This document shows positions 44,862 to 53,470 of a DNA stretch of 64,000 nucleotides, piece by piece. The notes beneath the pieces were generated by a model that had not been told where the DNA came from, searched no databases, and saw only the letters and a program-made list of their open reading frames with translations. Within the stretch, counting starts at the first letter, position 1; each line of letters begins with the position of its first letter. The translations under genes were made by a program, and so were the position numbers. This DNA comes from Methylorubrum aminovorans (GTDB lineage Bacteria; Pseudomonadota; Alphaproteobacteria; Rhizobiales; Beijerinckiaceae), in the NCBI RefSeq assembly GCF_022179725.1, contig NZ_BPRC01000022.1:1-64000 (forward strand), written 5' to 3'.

Positions 44862-45215
44862 TCAGAGGCTTGGCCGGTGCTGCAGCTCGCCGATGCGCCG
44901 CAGGAGGTCCTCGAACCGTTCCCGCGCACGCTCGTCGCTGCGCGCGACGGCGCCGGCGGTCTCGCCCGTGAGCCGGACCAGATCCTCCAGCACGCGGGTG
45001 CGGCTCTCCAGGGCGGCAGCCACCGCGGCGTTGGTCTGGGAAGCGCGCTCCAGGGCGGCGGCGGTGGCCCCCGTCTCGGCGATGCGCGCCTCCAGCATCC
45101 GCAGGCCGTCGCGGTAGAGGTGGAGACAGGCCACCCCCAGCAACACCGCGACGATCCAGCCGGCGCCTCCGTCGGCGAAGAGGAGGCGCGCGGCTTCTGC
45201 GGCGATCTTGTCCAT
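44862..45215 (-). CDS. Hypothetical membrane-anchored coiled-coil protein
   Basis: A 117-residue protein. One transmembrane segment (GAGWIVAVLLGVACLHL, about 18-34) is followed by a long heptad-like helix (YRDGLRMLEARIAETGATAA on to RIGELQHRP), so a tail-like coiled coil is predicted. This shape occurs in phage spanin or holin-associated proteins and in cell-envelope proteins, but I recognise no family. It lies between two other small genes on the same strand. Confidence 0.55.
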   Translation of the reverse strand: MDKIAAEAARLLFADGGAGWIVAVLLGVACLHLYRDGLRMLEARIAETGATAAALERASQTNAAVAAALESRTRVLEDLVRLTGETAGAVARSDERARERFEDLLRRIGELQHRPSL

Positions 45216-45277
45216 GGGTCCCACTCCCGGCACGAACACCCGGATCATCGCGTCCGGTGGTGCGCGACACCGGAGGA

Positions 45278-45493
45278 TCAGGCCGTCTCGCGGGCCCCGC
45301 GCGCGGGCCGCTGCCCCAGGGCGTGCTCCAAAGCCGGTGCGAGGGTGTTTCCGGTCGTCGCCGCCGCCTCGAGAGGCAGGGACCGGAACACCTTCTCCGC
45401 GACCCCCTCGCCCCCGCCGGCCGCCCGGAGCAGCCAGCCCGGCGCCTGATCGAGGGCCCGCTGCACGGCGCGGGCTGTAGCGCGACCTAACAT
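45278..45493 (-). CDS. Hypothetical small protein
   Basis: A 71-residue protein (begins MLGRATARAVQRALDQAPGW), unrecognised. A GAGGA lies 6 bases before ATG 45493, a good ribosome-binding site. It is the first of the three-gene set and has its promoter in the AT-rich region upstream. Confidence 0.55.
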   Translation of the reverse strand: MLGRATARAVQRALDQAPGWLLRAAGGGEGVAEKVFRSLPLEAAATTGNTLAPALEHALGQRPARGARETA

Positions 45494-45952
45494 TTAATTC
45501 CTCAAATCCGGTAAGCCATTGATGCGGCTTGCGGAGCTTTATCTATTTTCTATTCCTACCATCACGAAGTCGTGTCTTCAAATAGCTCAATGACTTATAT
45601 CTATAATTCATCACTATTTCTCATATTTTGGCATCTAAGAAAAACTCCTATCGACTGGTCGATGCATAAAGCGGACACTTGAGTGCTTATAATATTGCTG
45701 AATCCATGAAGGCGTTTCTGATCGGCTGTCCGTGCACGAAAGGGCCGATCGAAACGCCTTCGAGGCGGATGGCTGCCGACGCACGACCGAGCTTGCTCGG
45801 TCCCGGCGTTCGTATCGTAGCCCCGGCGCAAGCGGGGGCGGCCGCTGGCAGCGGGACGAGCCGCCGCACGCACTGCCGTGATCTTCCTTTGCCGCAAATC
45901 GAGTCGCTGTTGCCGCCTGTAGGAGGCTCTGAGTCGCCTTTCGCCGCACGAA
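45494..45952. other. AT-rich intergenic spacer at island edge
   Basis: The stretch 45494-45710 is conspicuously AT-rich compared with the whole window (for example TTTATCTATTTTCTATTCC and CTTATATCTATAATTCATC) and contains no coding frame I trust. The right part holds a palindrome (GACCGAGC-TT-GCTCGGTC, 45785-45802) and one copy of a 22-bp repeat (45746-45767). It marks the change from chromosomal backbone to accessory DNA. Confidence 0.6.
45746..45767 (+). repeat. 22-bp perfect repeat, copy 1
   Basis: This 22-mer (starts CGATCGAAACG, ends TTCGAGGCG) recurs exactly at 52145-52166 inside the lipase gene. Its right half is a small hairpin, CGCCT-TCG-AGGCG. Copy 1 lies in non-coding DNA. Confidence 0.8.
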
Positions 45953-45987
45953 TATCGTTGCGTTTATGTCAAATAGATGCAACGATA
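45953..45987. promoter_or_regulatory. Inverted repeat across the HTH gene start
   Basis: TATCGTTGC (45953-45961) and GCAACGATA (45979-45987) are perfect 9-bp arms with a 17-bp spacer that contains the first ATG (45966) of the HTH gene. This is typical of an autoregulatory operator. It also suggests the true start could be the next ATG (45993). Confidence 0.55.
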
Positions 45988-46316
45988 ATTGCATGGGCCG
46001 CCGGAAGGGAATCGAAGATCCAGACCTCGCCGATCGAGTCGGTGCTGCCTGCAGCGATGGTCGAACGTCCTTGTCGAAGATATCTCGCGACATTGGCGTC
46101 GCGCCCTCGACGCTCTCACGCGCAGTCCGAAGTCGGCGCTTCTCGAGGAAGCTGCAGATCAAGCTCAATCATCACCTCGGCCGAGGCCTTGCTCCGAAGG
46201 GAGGCGAGAATGCCGCACTGGCCGTGTCATTGCAAAAAGCGTTGCAATTAATTAATGAATTGCAGGATCTGATGCCCGATCTGCAGAAGCGGCTTGTCGC
46301 CGCTCTCGACACGTAG
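45966..46316 (+). CDS. Small HTH regulator upstream of ietAS
   Basis: A 116-residue protein. The helix-turn-helix is SLSKISRDIGVAPSTLSRAV (about residues 36-55), followed by a helical C-terminus (VSLQKALQLINELQDLMPDL). It resembles short XRE/MarR-independent regulators without a named family. Its stop is 37 bp before ietA, so it likely belongs to the same operon. The 9-bp inverted repeat around its start is the probable operator. The start may instead be ATG 45993; neither has a clear Shine-Dalgarno sequence. Confidence 0.7.
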   Translation: MSNRCNDNCMGRRKGIEDPDLADRVGAACSDGRTSLSKISRDIGVAPSTLSRAVRSRRFSRKLQIKLNHHLGRGLAPKGGENAALAVSLQKALQLINELQDLMPDLQKRLVAALDT

Positions 46317-46353
46317 ACGGGGCTGGGGCAGACCCCGGAGTAGCGAGGCGGAC

Positions 46354-47337
46354 ATGGCAAGCGCGCAGCAACTCATCCAGATGATCCGCAGCCATGCGGC
46401 GGGAGACGACGACCGCTTTCTGTCGATCGCCGAGGAAATCGCCGAAGACGCTGCAAAGGCAGGGCGCGGACGGATGGCGGCGGACCTGTCCGCGATCGTC
46501 AATCACCTTCGAAGCGCGAAGCAGACCTCGCCTGACCGCAACAAGCCGGTTCCTCTGGTCGCGCCGCGGGGCGAGCTCGCTTCTCTCATGCGAGCGGCCT
46601 ATCCTGAACGAAGGCTCTCCGATCTCGTCGTCGGCGAGAACCTCGATCAACGACTGCGTCGGGTCGTCAGGGAACATCGCGAGCGGGAGAAGCTCGAGCA
46701 GAGAGGTCTGGCTCCCCGCCGGAAGTTCCTGTTCTCAGGCCCTCCGGGAACCGGCAAGAGCCTGACCGCGGCGGCGATCGCCGGCGAACTCGGCCTTCCG
46801 CTATTCACGATCAAGCTCGACGGCGTCATCACGAAATACATGGGCGAGACAGCCGCCAAGCTGCGACTGGTCTTCGATTCGATGCAGAAGGCGCGCGGCG
46901 TCTATTTCTTCGACGAGGTCGATGCACTCGCCACTCGGCGTGGGCGAGAGCACGATATCGGCGAGGCCCGCCGCATGCTGACGTCGCTTCTGATGCTGCT
47001 GGAGGATGACGACTCCTCGAGCATCATCGTCGCCGCCACGAACCATCGGATGCTTCTCGATCCTGCCATCTTCAGGCGTTTCCACGGCGTCTTCAGCTAT
47101 GCGTTGCCTTCTCCGGAGGAAGCGCGCCGGGTGCTGCGGAACCATCTGCTTCTTTTCGATAGCGAATCCTTCGATTGGTCCGTCTTGGACGAGGCCGCCC
47201 GCAATCTGAGCCATGCCGATCTGACTGCGGCTGCCGACGATGCCGCGCGCGATGCGGTACTCGATCACGATGGCAGAATGGACACGAAGCTTCTCGTTTA
47301 CGCCCTGAAGGAGCGTTTGGCCCAGCATCGCGATTGA
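46354..47337 (+). CDS. ietA: IetA-like AAA+ ATPase
   Basis: A 327-residue AAA+ ATPase. An N-terminal helical region (1-90) precedes the ATPase with Walker A GPPGTGKS (129-136), Walker B VYFFDEVDAL (183-192), a second region of homology (SSSIIVAATNHRMLLDPAIF, RRFHGVFSYALP with the arginine finger). In the ietAS family, found on pTi-type plasmids as a toxin-antitoxin pair and later among anti-phage systems, the AAA protein restrains a subtilase. The subtilase gene follows 58 bp downstream. GAGGCGG precedes ATG 46354. Confidence 0.85.
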   Translation: MASAQQLIQMIRSHAAGDDDRFLSIAEEIAEDAAKAGRGRMAADLSAIVNHLRSAKQTSPDRNKPVPLVAPRGELASLMRAAYPERRLSDLVVGENLDQRLRRVVREHREREKLEQRGLAPRRKFLFSGPPGTGKSLTAAAIAGELGLPLFTIKLDGVITKYMGETAAKLRLVFDSMQKARGVYFFDEVDALATRRGREHDIGEARRMLTSLLMLLEDDDSSSIIVAATNHRMLLDPAIFRRFHGVFSYALPSPEEARRVLRNHLLLFDSESFDWSVLDEAARNLSHADLTAAADDAARDAVLDHDGRMDTKLLVYALKERLAQHRD

Positions 47338-47395
47338 CCCGCCCCGGGCCGCTCACACATAAGCTCCACTCAAAGTTGAGGGTGGAACGTCAAGT

Positions 47396-49966
47396 ATGCC
47401 TCGTTACAGGCACATCCATATCCGAGGGCTCGGTGAAGCACCGCTGAAATTCCAGGGAAAAGGTGGTGGAACGACGAAACGACCGTCGGCCGTAACCAAT
47501 CGGGAGGCCCACGCCCAGGCGTTGAGAGCCGATCTCGAGAGCCTGCGGGAAGAACTGAAGGCTGTGCGGCAACTTCAGACCGCCATCGGCGTCGAGCGCA
47601 AGAATAGCGGTCTCCCGATGACTGCCGAAGGCCGTAGCGGCGAGGCCCTTGTCCTCGGAACGATGCGGTCGACCACGCCAGGAGTGAAGCTGCTCGCCGT
47701 CCGGCGGCAGGATCCTCCCATGGATGCCAAGTTCGAAAACGGGGCAAGGCAGGATCAGGCGACGTTCTTCATCAACGCCAAAAGCCTCGACTCGCTGCTG
47801 AAGGCGCTCGACAAATACGAGGCATGGACCGATGGCGCCGTCGGCCCCGAAGAGGCTACGGCTGACGACGACGAGCAGGGCGGTTCCGACAACCGGCCGC
47901 AGCGCTTCTGGCTCTTCGAAAGCGCAGAGCAATTCCGCCTCGCCACGATCGAAGATCTCTGGGCGGATGCGGCGCAGCGGCTCCCCGAGGAAGGGCTCGT
48001 TGCCGAATGGGAGGTCTGGCTGCGGCGAGGCTTCGAGCAGCTGTTCATCGACGAGGTCGTGAGACGCGAGATCCTCATGTCGGGCGAACCGACGGAGTTT
48101 CTCGAGACGGTCCTCGTCAACGTCATCGCCACCAGGGAGCAGATCTCCGAACTCGTTCGGATCACGACAGCCGTGGTCGAGTTGCGTGGCGCATCGAATT
48201 TCGCGGCCGACGTTCTCGATCTCGTTCCCGAGGGACGGCTGGATCTGGTCGGCGACGTCGCATCGAGACTGCGTCCGCCTCCTGCGACCGCGCCCCGCAC
48301 GACCATTCTGGATACCGGCGTGAACCGGAATCATTCTCTTCTCGCATCGGCCTTGCCGAGGCAGCGCTGCCATTCGATCGAGACCGACTGGGGAACGGGG
48401 GATCACGACGGGCACGGGACGAAGTCCGCAGGTATCGCACTCTTCGGCGAGAATCTCGAGCGGTACCTTCAGGAAGGAGCGGATGGGGATCCCATCGAAC
48501 TGACCACCGCACTCGAATCCGTTGCCGTCATCGCTCCTTCGGGAGCGGCGCGCGTTCCGGCACGGGACGCGATCACGCGCGCGGTCGCACGCGTCGAGCA
48601 GGCTCCGCATCCTCGGGTGTACTGCCTGGCGGGGACCGCGGTGGGAGAGGAGGACAACGGACGTCAGACGAGCACGTCGGCCGCTCTGGACAAGCTTGCC
48701 TGGAACGACGGCGAATCCACGCGCCTGTTCTGCGTCGCGGCCGGCAATGTGCCGACGAGCCCGGAGACCCCCTATCAGCATGCTCAATACGAAGGCCGAA
48801 ACCTCGACCATCGGATCCAGCCGCCGGGCCAGGGCATCAATGCACTGACCGTAGGCGCGAACACGGACAAGACCGCCGAGGGTCTTCGCCTCGTCGCTCC
48901 GAGAGGAGATCTCAGCCCGACGGCACGCACCGCCCAGGGATGGAGCCGCCGCTACGCGTTCAAGCCGGACATCGTGATGGAAGGCGGAAACCACGAGAAG
49001 GACCCGGACGGCCTCTCATCGCGGTATTCCCACAGTCTGATGGTCCTGACGACCAACAGGAACCTCCCCCAGCACCCACTCGGCCTGACCTGCGAAACGA
49101 GCGCCGCCACGGCGAATGCCGCAGGCCTCGCCACCCGTCTGCTGGCCCGATATCCGCGCTACCGGATGGAGACGCTCCGTGGGCTGATGATCCATTCCGC
49201 AGAATGGACGCCTGCGATGCAGGAGCTTCATGCCTTCGGACTCAAGCAGGGCGACACCGAGCAGATGGCGTGGTCGCGCGTCCTGAGCTGCTACGGCTGG
49301 GGTGTCCCGAACGAGACGCGGCTGTTCTCGAGCGCGTCCAACGTGCTCACGCTCGTCATCGAGGACGAGCTGACGCCCTACAAGCGCGTCGAGAGCCGCA
49401 TGGCCCTTAACGAGATGAAGTACTTCAAGCTGCCCTGGCCCAAGGAGGCGCTGGCAAGCCTGCGCAACGAGGAGGTCGAGATGCGGTGCACCCTCTCGTA
49501 CTTCGCTGACCCGGATCCACTTGCCGACAGCAGGGATCGGCGTGAACGCTATGCGTCGCATGCTCTGCGCTTCGACTTGAAACGCGCAGGGGAATCCGAC
49601 GAGCGGGCACAGCTGCGCGTCAACGAACTCGCGGAGGTCGATGTCGACGACATTCCTTCGGGAGCCACGCTGGACCACGGATGGATCGTCGGGTTCCAGA
49701 GGCGTCGGCTCGGCTCGGTCCACCACGACATATGGAAGGGCCGCGCCCATCAACTCGCAGAGCGTGACGGCATCTCCATCTTCCCTGTCAAAGGATGGTG
49801 GAGCGATCGGGCACGAGGCGGTTACGAGAACAAGAGCGTGCGCTTCAGCCTGGTCGTCTCCATCCGCACGCGTCCTTCCTCGCTCCAGCTCGATCTGGTC
49901 ACCGAAGCAGTTGCCAAGGTGCCTGCGGGACTTCTGGTCGAGGCCCTCGCCACGACGGACTACTGA
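47396..49966 (+). CDS. ietS: IetS-like subtilisin-family (S8) protease
   Basis: An 856-residue serine protease without a signal peptide, so cytoplasmic. The N-terminal 300 residues are unassigned. The S8 triad is Asp306 (TILDTGVNRNH), His340 (DHDGHGTKSAG) and Ser569 (TCETSAATANAAG), with the oxyanion Asn in CVAAGN (451). The C-terminal 260 residues form a beta-rich domain. It follows an AAA+ ATPase, matching ietAS: IetS is the toxic partner, IetA the restraint. As an anti-phage or plasmid-stability pair the exact substrate is unknown. It ends 12 bp from the convergent CHAT gene. Confidence 0.85.
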   Translation: MPRYRHIHIRGLGEAPLKFQGKGGGTTKRPSAVTNREAHAQALRADLESLREELKAVRQLQTAIGVERKNSGLPMTAEGRSGEALVLGTMRSTTPGVKLLAVRRQDPPMDAKFENGARQDQATFFINAKSLDSLLKALDKYEAWTDGAVGPEEATADDDEQGGSDNRPQRFWLFESAEQFRLATIEDLWADAAQRLPEEGLVAEWEVWLRRGFEQLFIDEVVRREILMSGEPTEFLETVLVNVIATREQISELVRITTAVVELRGASNFAADVLDLVPEGRLDLVGDVASRLRPPPATAPRTTILDTGVNRNHSLLASALPRQRCHSIETDWGTGDHDGHGTKSAGIALFGENLERYLQEGADGDPIELTTALESVAVIAPSGAARVPARDAITRAVARVEQAPHPRVYCLAGTAVGEEDNGRQTSTSAALDKLAWNDGESTRLFCVAAGNVPTSPETPYQHAQYEGRNLDHRIQPPGQGINALTVGANTDKTAEGLRLVAPRGDLSPTARTAQGWSRRYAFKPDIVMEGGNHEKDPDGLSSRYSHSLMVLTTNRNLPQHPLGLTCETSAATANAAGLATRLLARYPRYRMETLRGLMIHSAEWTPAMQELHAFGLKQGDTEQMAWSRVLSCYGWGVPNETRLFSSASNVLTLVIEDELTPYKRVESRMALNEMKYFKLPWPKEALASLRNEEVEMRCTLSYFADPDPLADSRDRRERYASHALRFDLKRAGESDERAQLRVNELAEVDVDDIPSGATLDHGWIVGFQRRRLGSVHHDIWKGRAHQLAERDGISIFPVKGWWSDRARGGYENKSVRFSLVVSIRTRPSSLQLDLVTEAVAKVPAGLLVEALATTDY

Positions 49967-49978
49967 CCGCTTCGATCG

Positions 49979-51793
49979 CTAGACTGCGCGTGCCAGCACA
50001 TCACCGTAGCAGACGTAGGCGAAGGGGGTCGGCGATAGATCCGCCGTAGCTTCCCGGCTACGGCGCATTGCTTCGCCGAGTTCCAGTTGGTCGCTATGCA
50101 GTCCCTTCACGAACGTTCGAACGAACTCGGACGCATGCCTGTCGGCGACGCGCCAGAGCGGCGCGACGAACCCGCTGAATTTGCGCTGCGTGAACAAGGA
50201 CGCCCAGCCCTCCACCATGCCCAGCGTGTATGTGACGTTCCCGACGTCGCAGGCATTGAACACGACGAAGGTCCCGTCCTTCTCGCCGAGCTTCGTCCCG
50301 CGATGATCGACTTCGATACGGCGGACCCAGGCATCGTCCATCAGAATGCCGTTCACGTCGGACCCGTCGAAGCTGCCGTGACCGGCGAAGTGGAGGATGC
50401 CGATCTTCTCGTCCGGCAGGCCGTCCGACATGATCTTGAGAAAAGACGCGCGATCCCCGGTGCACCGGATCGCGCCGAATTCCGTGCAGAGCCACACGGA
50501 TTCCGAGACGGCGAAGGGCAGGCGGTACTGGGGGGTGTCGGGGTAGCCGGGCGCGAAGGTGGCGATCGCTCCCCGCGGGAGCCGCTGGCTGAGATTTCCG
50601 TCGGATTTCCGAACCCATCGGGCGATCGGGTGATCAAGCATGAGATGCTCCGCCTCCTCGCTCGTCGCGGAGTTGAACGGCTTCATGAGCTCCCACTGGA
50701 TGTGGGGCTCGTCCGTGACGAGCTGGATCGAGAAGTTCGCTCCGAGCCGTTGCCGGAACGCCCAGTAGACATCCCGGAACCCGGAGGGCGTCAGGTTCCA
50801 GATCAGATCTCCGAATCCCCTGAGGGCGGCCAGATGCTGTCCCGGCTGCAACTGGACGACTTGCGACCGCAGTTGGGCCGCATGCTCCGTGGCGCTCTCG
50901 TCGATCGTGATCTCGCCTGAACGATTCCCGGGACCGAATGTCCAGTACGATAGGGCCTCCCAGTCGTATGCGTCCTTGGCGCGCAGGGACAGGATCCGGA
51001 TGGTCATGTCAGGGGGGCGGCGGGATTCCTCGATCACGACTTCGCCGACCGTCCTCTCCTTCGGGTCCGGAGCAGCTTGCTTCCGTACGAGTTCGATCGC
51101 CCGCTCGGCATCGCCGTAATGCCCGCCCTTCCCGTCGAAGAAGGCGCGCACATGGATCATGTCGAGATCCGCGTCGTCGACGACGATGCCCTCCACGCAG
51201 GTCGGCAGGGAAGTTTGATTTCTTCGCACGATGACCGTGCCGACATTCGCCCCCTTTTCGAACGTCATGTGGGCGCTGACGAGCCGGACCCGGATCGCGA
51301 CGTCCTCCCAATCCTCGTCCAGATCGGACAGCACCACGGCCTCGCCACGGGTCGTATCGTTGGGCTCGAGGGCCAGATCGATCATGATCCGCAGCTTCCG
51401 GCCGGCCACTGCCTCCCCTTGAGGGGTGATCGAGGGATGGCGGATGATCCGCGTACCTTCGTCGTCCCGCGGAGCCGCCTTGGTCTCCAAGGCCTTGTCA
51501 CGACCCGTCTCCGGCGGCGGTTCGCCGCTCAGCGGATCCCAGGGATGGGCCGGCCGGAGAGGAGCCGAGACGATCAGCAGGTCGAGGACATCGCGGATGC
51601 CGGGCATCTGTCTCAGACGGGCGACGATACGGGTCTTGGCATCGACGCTCGGGACTTCACCGCTGACGACGGCGCGATCGCCGTACTGCGACACGGTGAT
51701 CCGGTCGAAATAGTCGGGATACGCCTCGTCCAGCTCGGCGAAGAAGACCCGCCAAGCGTCGCCCGAGAGACCAGAGCCGGATCCGTCTGACAC
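49979..51793 (-). CDS. BON-CHAT caspase-like protease
   Basis: A 604-residue cytoplasmic protein with no signal peptide. Residues about 12-78 look like a BON domain (GDRAVVSGEVPSVDAKTRIV, RQMPGIRDVL). A beta-rich middle (130-300) is unassigned. The C-terminal CHAT domain (about 340-604) has the caspase-type dyad His472 in LHFAGHGSFDG and Cys515 in VVFNACDVGN. CHAT proteases act as effectors or activators in several bacterial immune systems. It is downstream of a lipase gene on the same strand (61-bp gap), probably co-transcribed. Confidence 0.82.
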   Translation of the reverse strand: MSDGSGSGLSGDAWRVFFAELDEAYPDYFDRITVSQYGDRAVVSGEVPSVDAKTRIVARLRQMPGIRDVLDLLIVSAPLRPAHPWDPLSGEPPPETGRDKALETKAAPRDDEGTRIIRHPSITPQGEAVAGRKLRIMIDLALEPNDTTRGEAVVLSDLDEDWEDVAIRVRLVSAHMTFEKGANVGTVIVRRNQTSLPTCVEGIVVDDADLDMIHVRAFFDGKGGHYGDAERAIELVRKQAAPDPKERTVGEVVIEESRRPPDMTIRILSLRAKDAYDWEALSYWTFGPGNRSGEITIDESATEHAAQLRSQVVQLQPGQHLAALRGFGDLIWNLTPSGFRDVYWAFRQRLGANFSIQLVTDEPHIQWELMKPFNSATSEEAEHLMLDHPIARWVRKSDGNLSQRLPRGAIATFAPGYPDTPQYRLPFAVSESVWLCTEFGAIRCTGDRASFLKIMSDGLPDEKIGILHFAGHGSFDGSDVNGILMDDAWVRRIEVDHRGTKLGEKDGTFVVFNACDVGNVTYTLGMVEGWASLFTQRKFSGFVAPLWRVADRHASEFVRTFVKGLHSDQLELGEAMRRSREATADLSPTPFAYVCYGDVLARAV

Positions 51794-51854
51794 GCTTCAC
51801 TCGATCGGAGGGTGAAAGGATCGCCGGCGGCAGCCGGTGTCCGTGGAACGACCG

Positions 51855-53219
51855 TCAGAAGACGGTGAAGATATCCGTGACGGGCGACACTCCCTCGCCC
51901 GTCACCCGTAAGCGATACACGCCGGGTCCCAGCATGACATCGCCGCTCAACTCCTTGCCTCCGCAATTCCAAAGCCAGCCTTCGGCCGCGATCGCGTCGG
52001 TTTCCGTCTCGTGGATCGAGAATTGCAATCGCTGCCGGTATGCACTGCAGGACGCTTTGAGTTCAATTGGCTCGTCGGCGGGGTACGCATCGTCGACTTC
52101 GAGGCTCAGCGTAGCGAGGACTTCGTCGCGGAATTTCCCGTAGTCGATCGAAACGCCTTCGAGGCGTGCGCAAAGGTGAGCCAGTGCGGCGTTCGAATTC
52201 TGGAGCGAGGCGTGCCTGTCGGCGATGAAGAACGCCCCTTCGTCGGTGAGCATCTCTCCGGGCAATGCCGAAACCCGCGGGACCGTACCGTCGCCGCCGT
52301 GGTTCTGCCCGGCGTGCTGCCTCATCAATTCGACGCCCTCGCTGGACGCGCGGGCGAAGTTGAAGGTTGGCTGCTGCGTCCCGATGAAGGGGATGATGCG
52401 GAAATCGCGCGCGTAGGCCTCGTTCGCCGCGTTCGAAGCCTGCGCGTCTCTGATGGCATCATGGAACGCCTGGGCGGCGGCGACGCGGTCCGCCAAGAGG
52501 TTCGGAATACCGGAGACATTGCCAATTCGCGCCGTCGAGAAATCTGCCTCGACGAAGGCTTCGTAGGTTGGGAGGAGCTGATAGACCGAGGTCAGGCTGC
52601 GGACGAGCGCCGAAACATCGGCAGCCCTGGCCAGCATCTGACCGTTGGCGAGCGCCTTGAGTGCATTCGGAGCGCCGCGATACGGCGTTCCGAACGTCAC
52701 GAGCATGGCGGTATCCTGCCAGCCGCCAGCCACCTCGAGGAAGTGTCTTGCCACGAGACCCCCCATCGAGTGGGCGATCAGGACCAACCGCGCAGACCCG
52801 TTGCCGCTCTTCTCTCGCCAGTCGGCCAACCACGTACGGGCTTGGCGTTCGAGCGCCCGTGCCGCGACCCGATTGTCTCGCCGCCAATCATAGGCGAACT
52901 CGAAGTAGTTTCCTCCCGGCTGCAGGCCGAGTCTGTCGACGAGCGTCGTCCTGATCGTGGTGTAGCCGTCGATCTTCCAAAGCCCCGGCAGCAGATGGAG
53001 ATCGGTAATCGGCGAAGTGGCCTTGATGCCGTCTCCAAGATCATCGATCGCGGGATCGTCCCCAGCCAGCATCAGCGCATCGAGTCTGCGGCCGAGCGTC
53101 GCCACGTTGCGGAAGAGCGCCGCTGCCGACGTGCCCCAGAGCGTCGTTCCATCGGGGCCGGACAGGGCGGATCCCAGGATGCCGGGGATCAGGACGACGA
53201 CGTTCGAGTATCTAGCCAT
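51855..53219 (-). CDS. LCAT-like alpha/beta-hydrolase (lipase/phospholipase)
   Basis: A 454-residue protein. The lid and oxyanion region starts NVVVLIPGILGSALSG. The nucleophile is Ser151 in LIAHSMGGLVARHF. The acid is Asp310 in GGDGTVP and the base His336 in ADRHASLQN, the order seen in lecithin:cholesterol acyltransferase-type lipases. The C-terminal 100 residues form a separate beta-rich domain. No signal peptide is seen. Membrane lipid breakdown is a typical killing mode of defence phospholipases. Upstream (86 bp) lies a LexA-box-like sequence. An exact 22-bp copy of 52145-52166 lies at 45746. Confidence 0.8.
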   Translation of the reverse strand: MARYSNVVVLIPGILGSALSGPDGTTLWGTSAAALFRNVATLGRRLDALMLAGDDPAIDDLGDGIKATSPITDLHLLPGLWKIDGYTTIRTTLVDRLGLQPGGNYFEFAYDWRRDNRVAARALERQARTWLADWREKSGNGSARLVLIAHSMGGLVARHFLEVAGGWQDTAMLVTFGTPYRGAPNALKALANGQMLARAADVSALVRSLTSVYQLLPTYEAFVEADFSTARIGNVSGIPNLLADRVAAAQAFHDAIRDAQASNAANEAYARDFRIIPFIGTQQPTFNFARASSEGVELMRQHAGQNHGGDGTVPRVSALPGEMLTDEGAFFIADRHASLQNSNAALAHLCARLEGVSIDYGKFRDEVLATLSLEVDDAYPADEPIELKASCSAYRQRLQFSIHETETDAIAAEGWLWNCGGKELSGDVMLGPGVYRLRVTGEGVSPVTDIFTVF

Positions 53220-53304
53220 GCCTGCTCCGATACGAAAACACTGGCCGGTCCGAATACCGCGTCGGCGCGACTCCTGTGGAAGGGCATCGTCCACGCTAGC
53301 ATGC

Positions 53305-53319
53305 GTTCCTGTTTTGTTC
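53305..53319 (-). promoter_or_regulatory. Putative LexA (SOS) box
   Basis: GTTC-N7-GTTC (N7 = CTGTTTT) on the plus strand, that is GAAC-N7-GAAC towards the lipase gene, matches the alphaproteobacterial LexA consensus. It lies 86-100 bp upstream of the lipase start, inside a plausible promoter. Chance matches to this 8-base pattern would occur about once or twice in the window, so the location is the main argument. Confidence 0.5.
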
Positions 53320-53470
53320 CAACAGCAGGTTCTGGCTTTGTGAACGAGGCGGTCTCCCGAGTGACCCGCCCCCCGTGGGAGGGGCTACCTTCCGGCATGC
53401 CTTTCGCACCCCTGATCCTCGATCCTGACCCTGCACCCATTTGGAATTCGAGCCATCCGATAGAGGCGGA

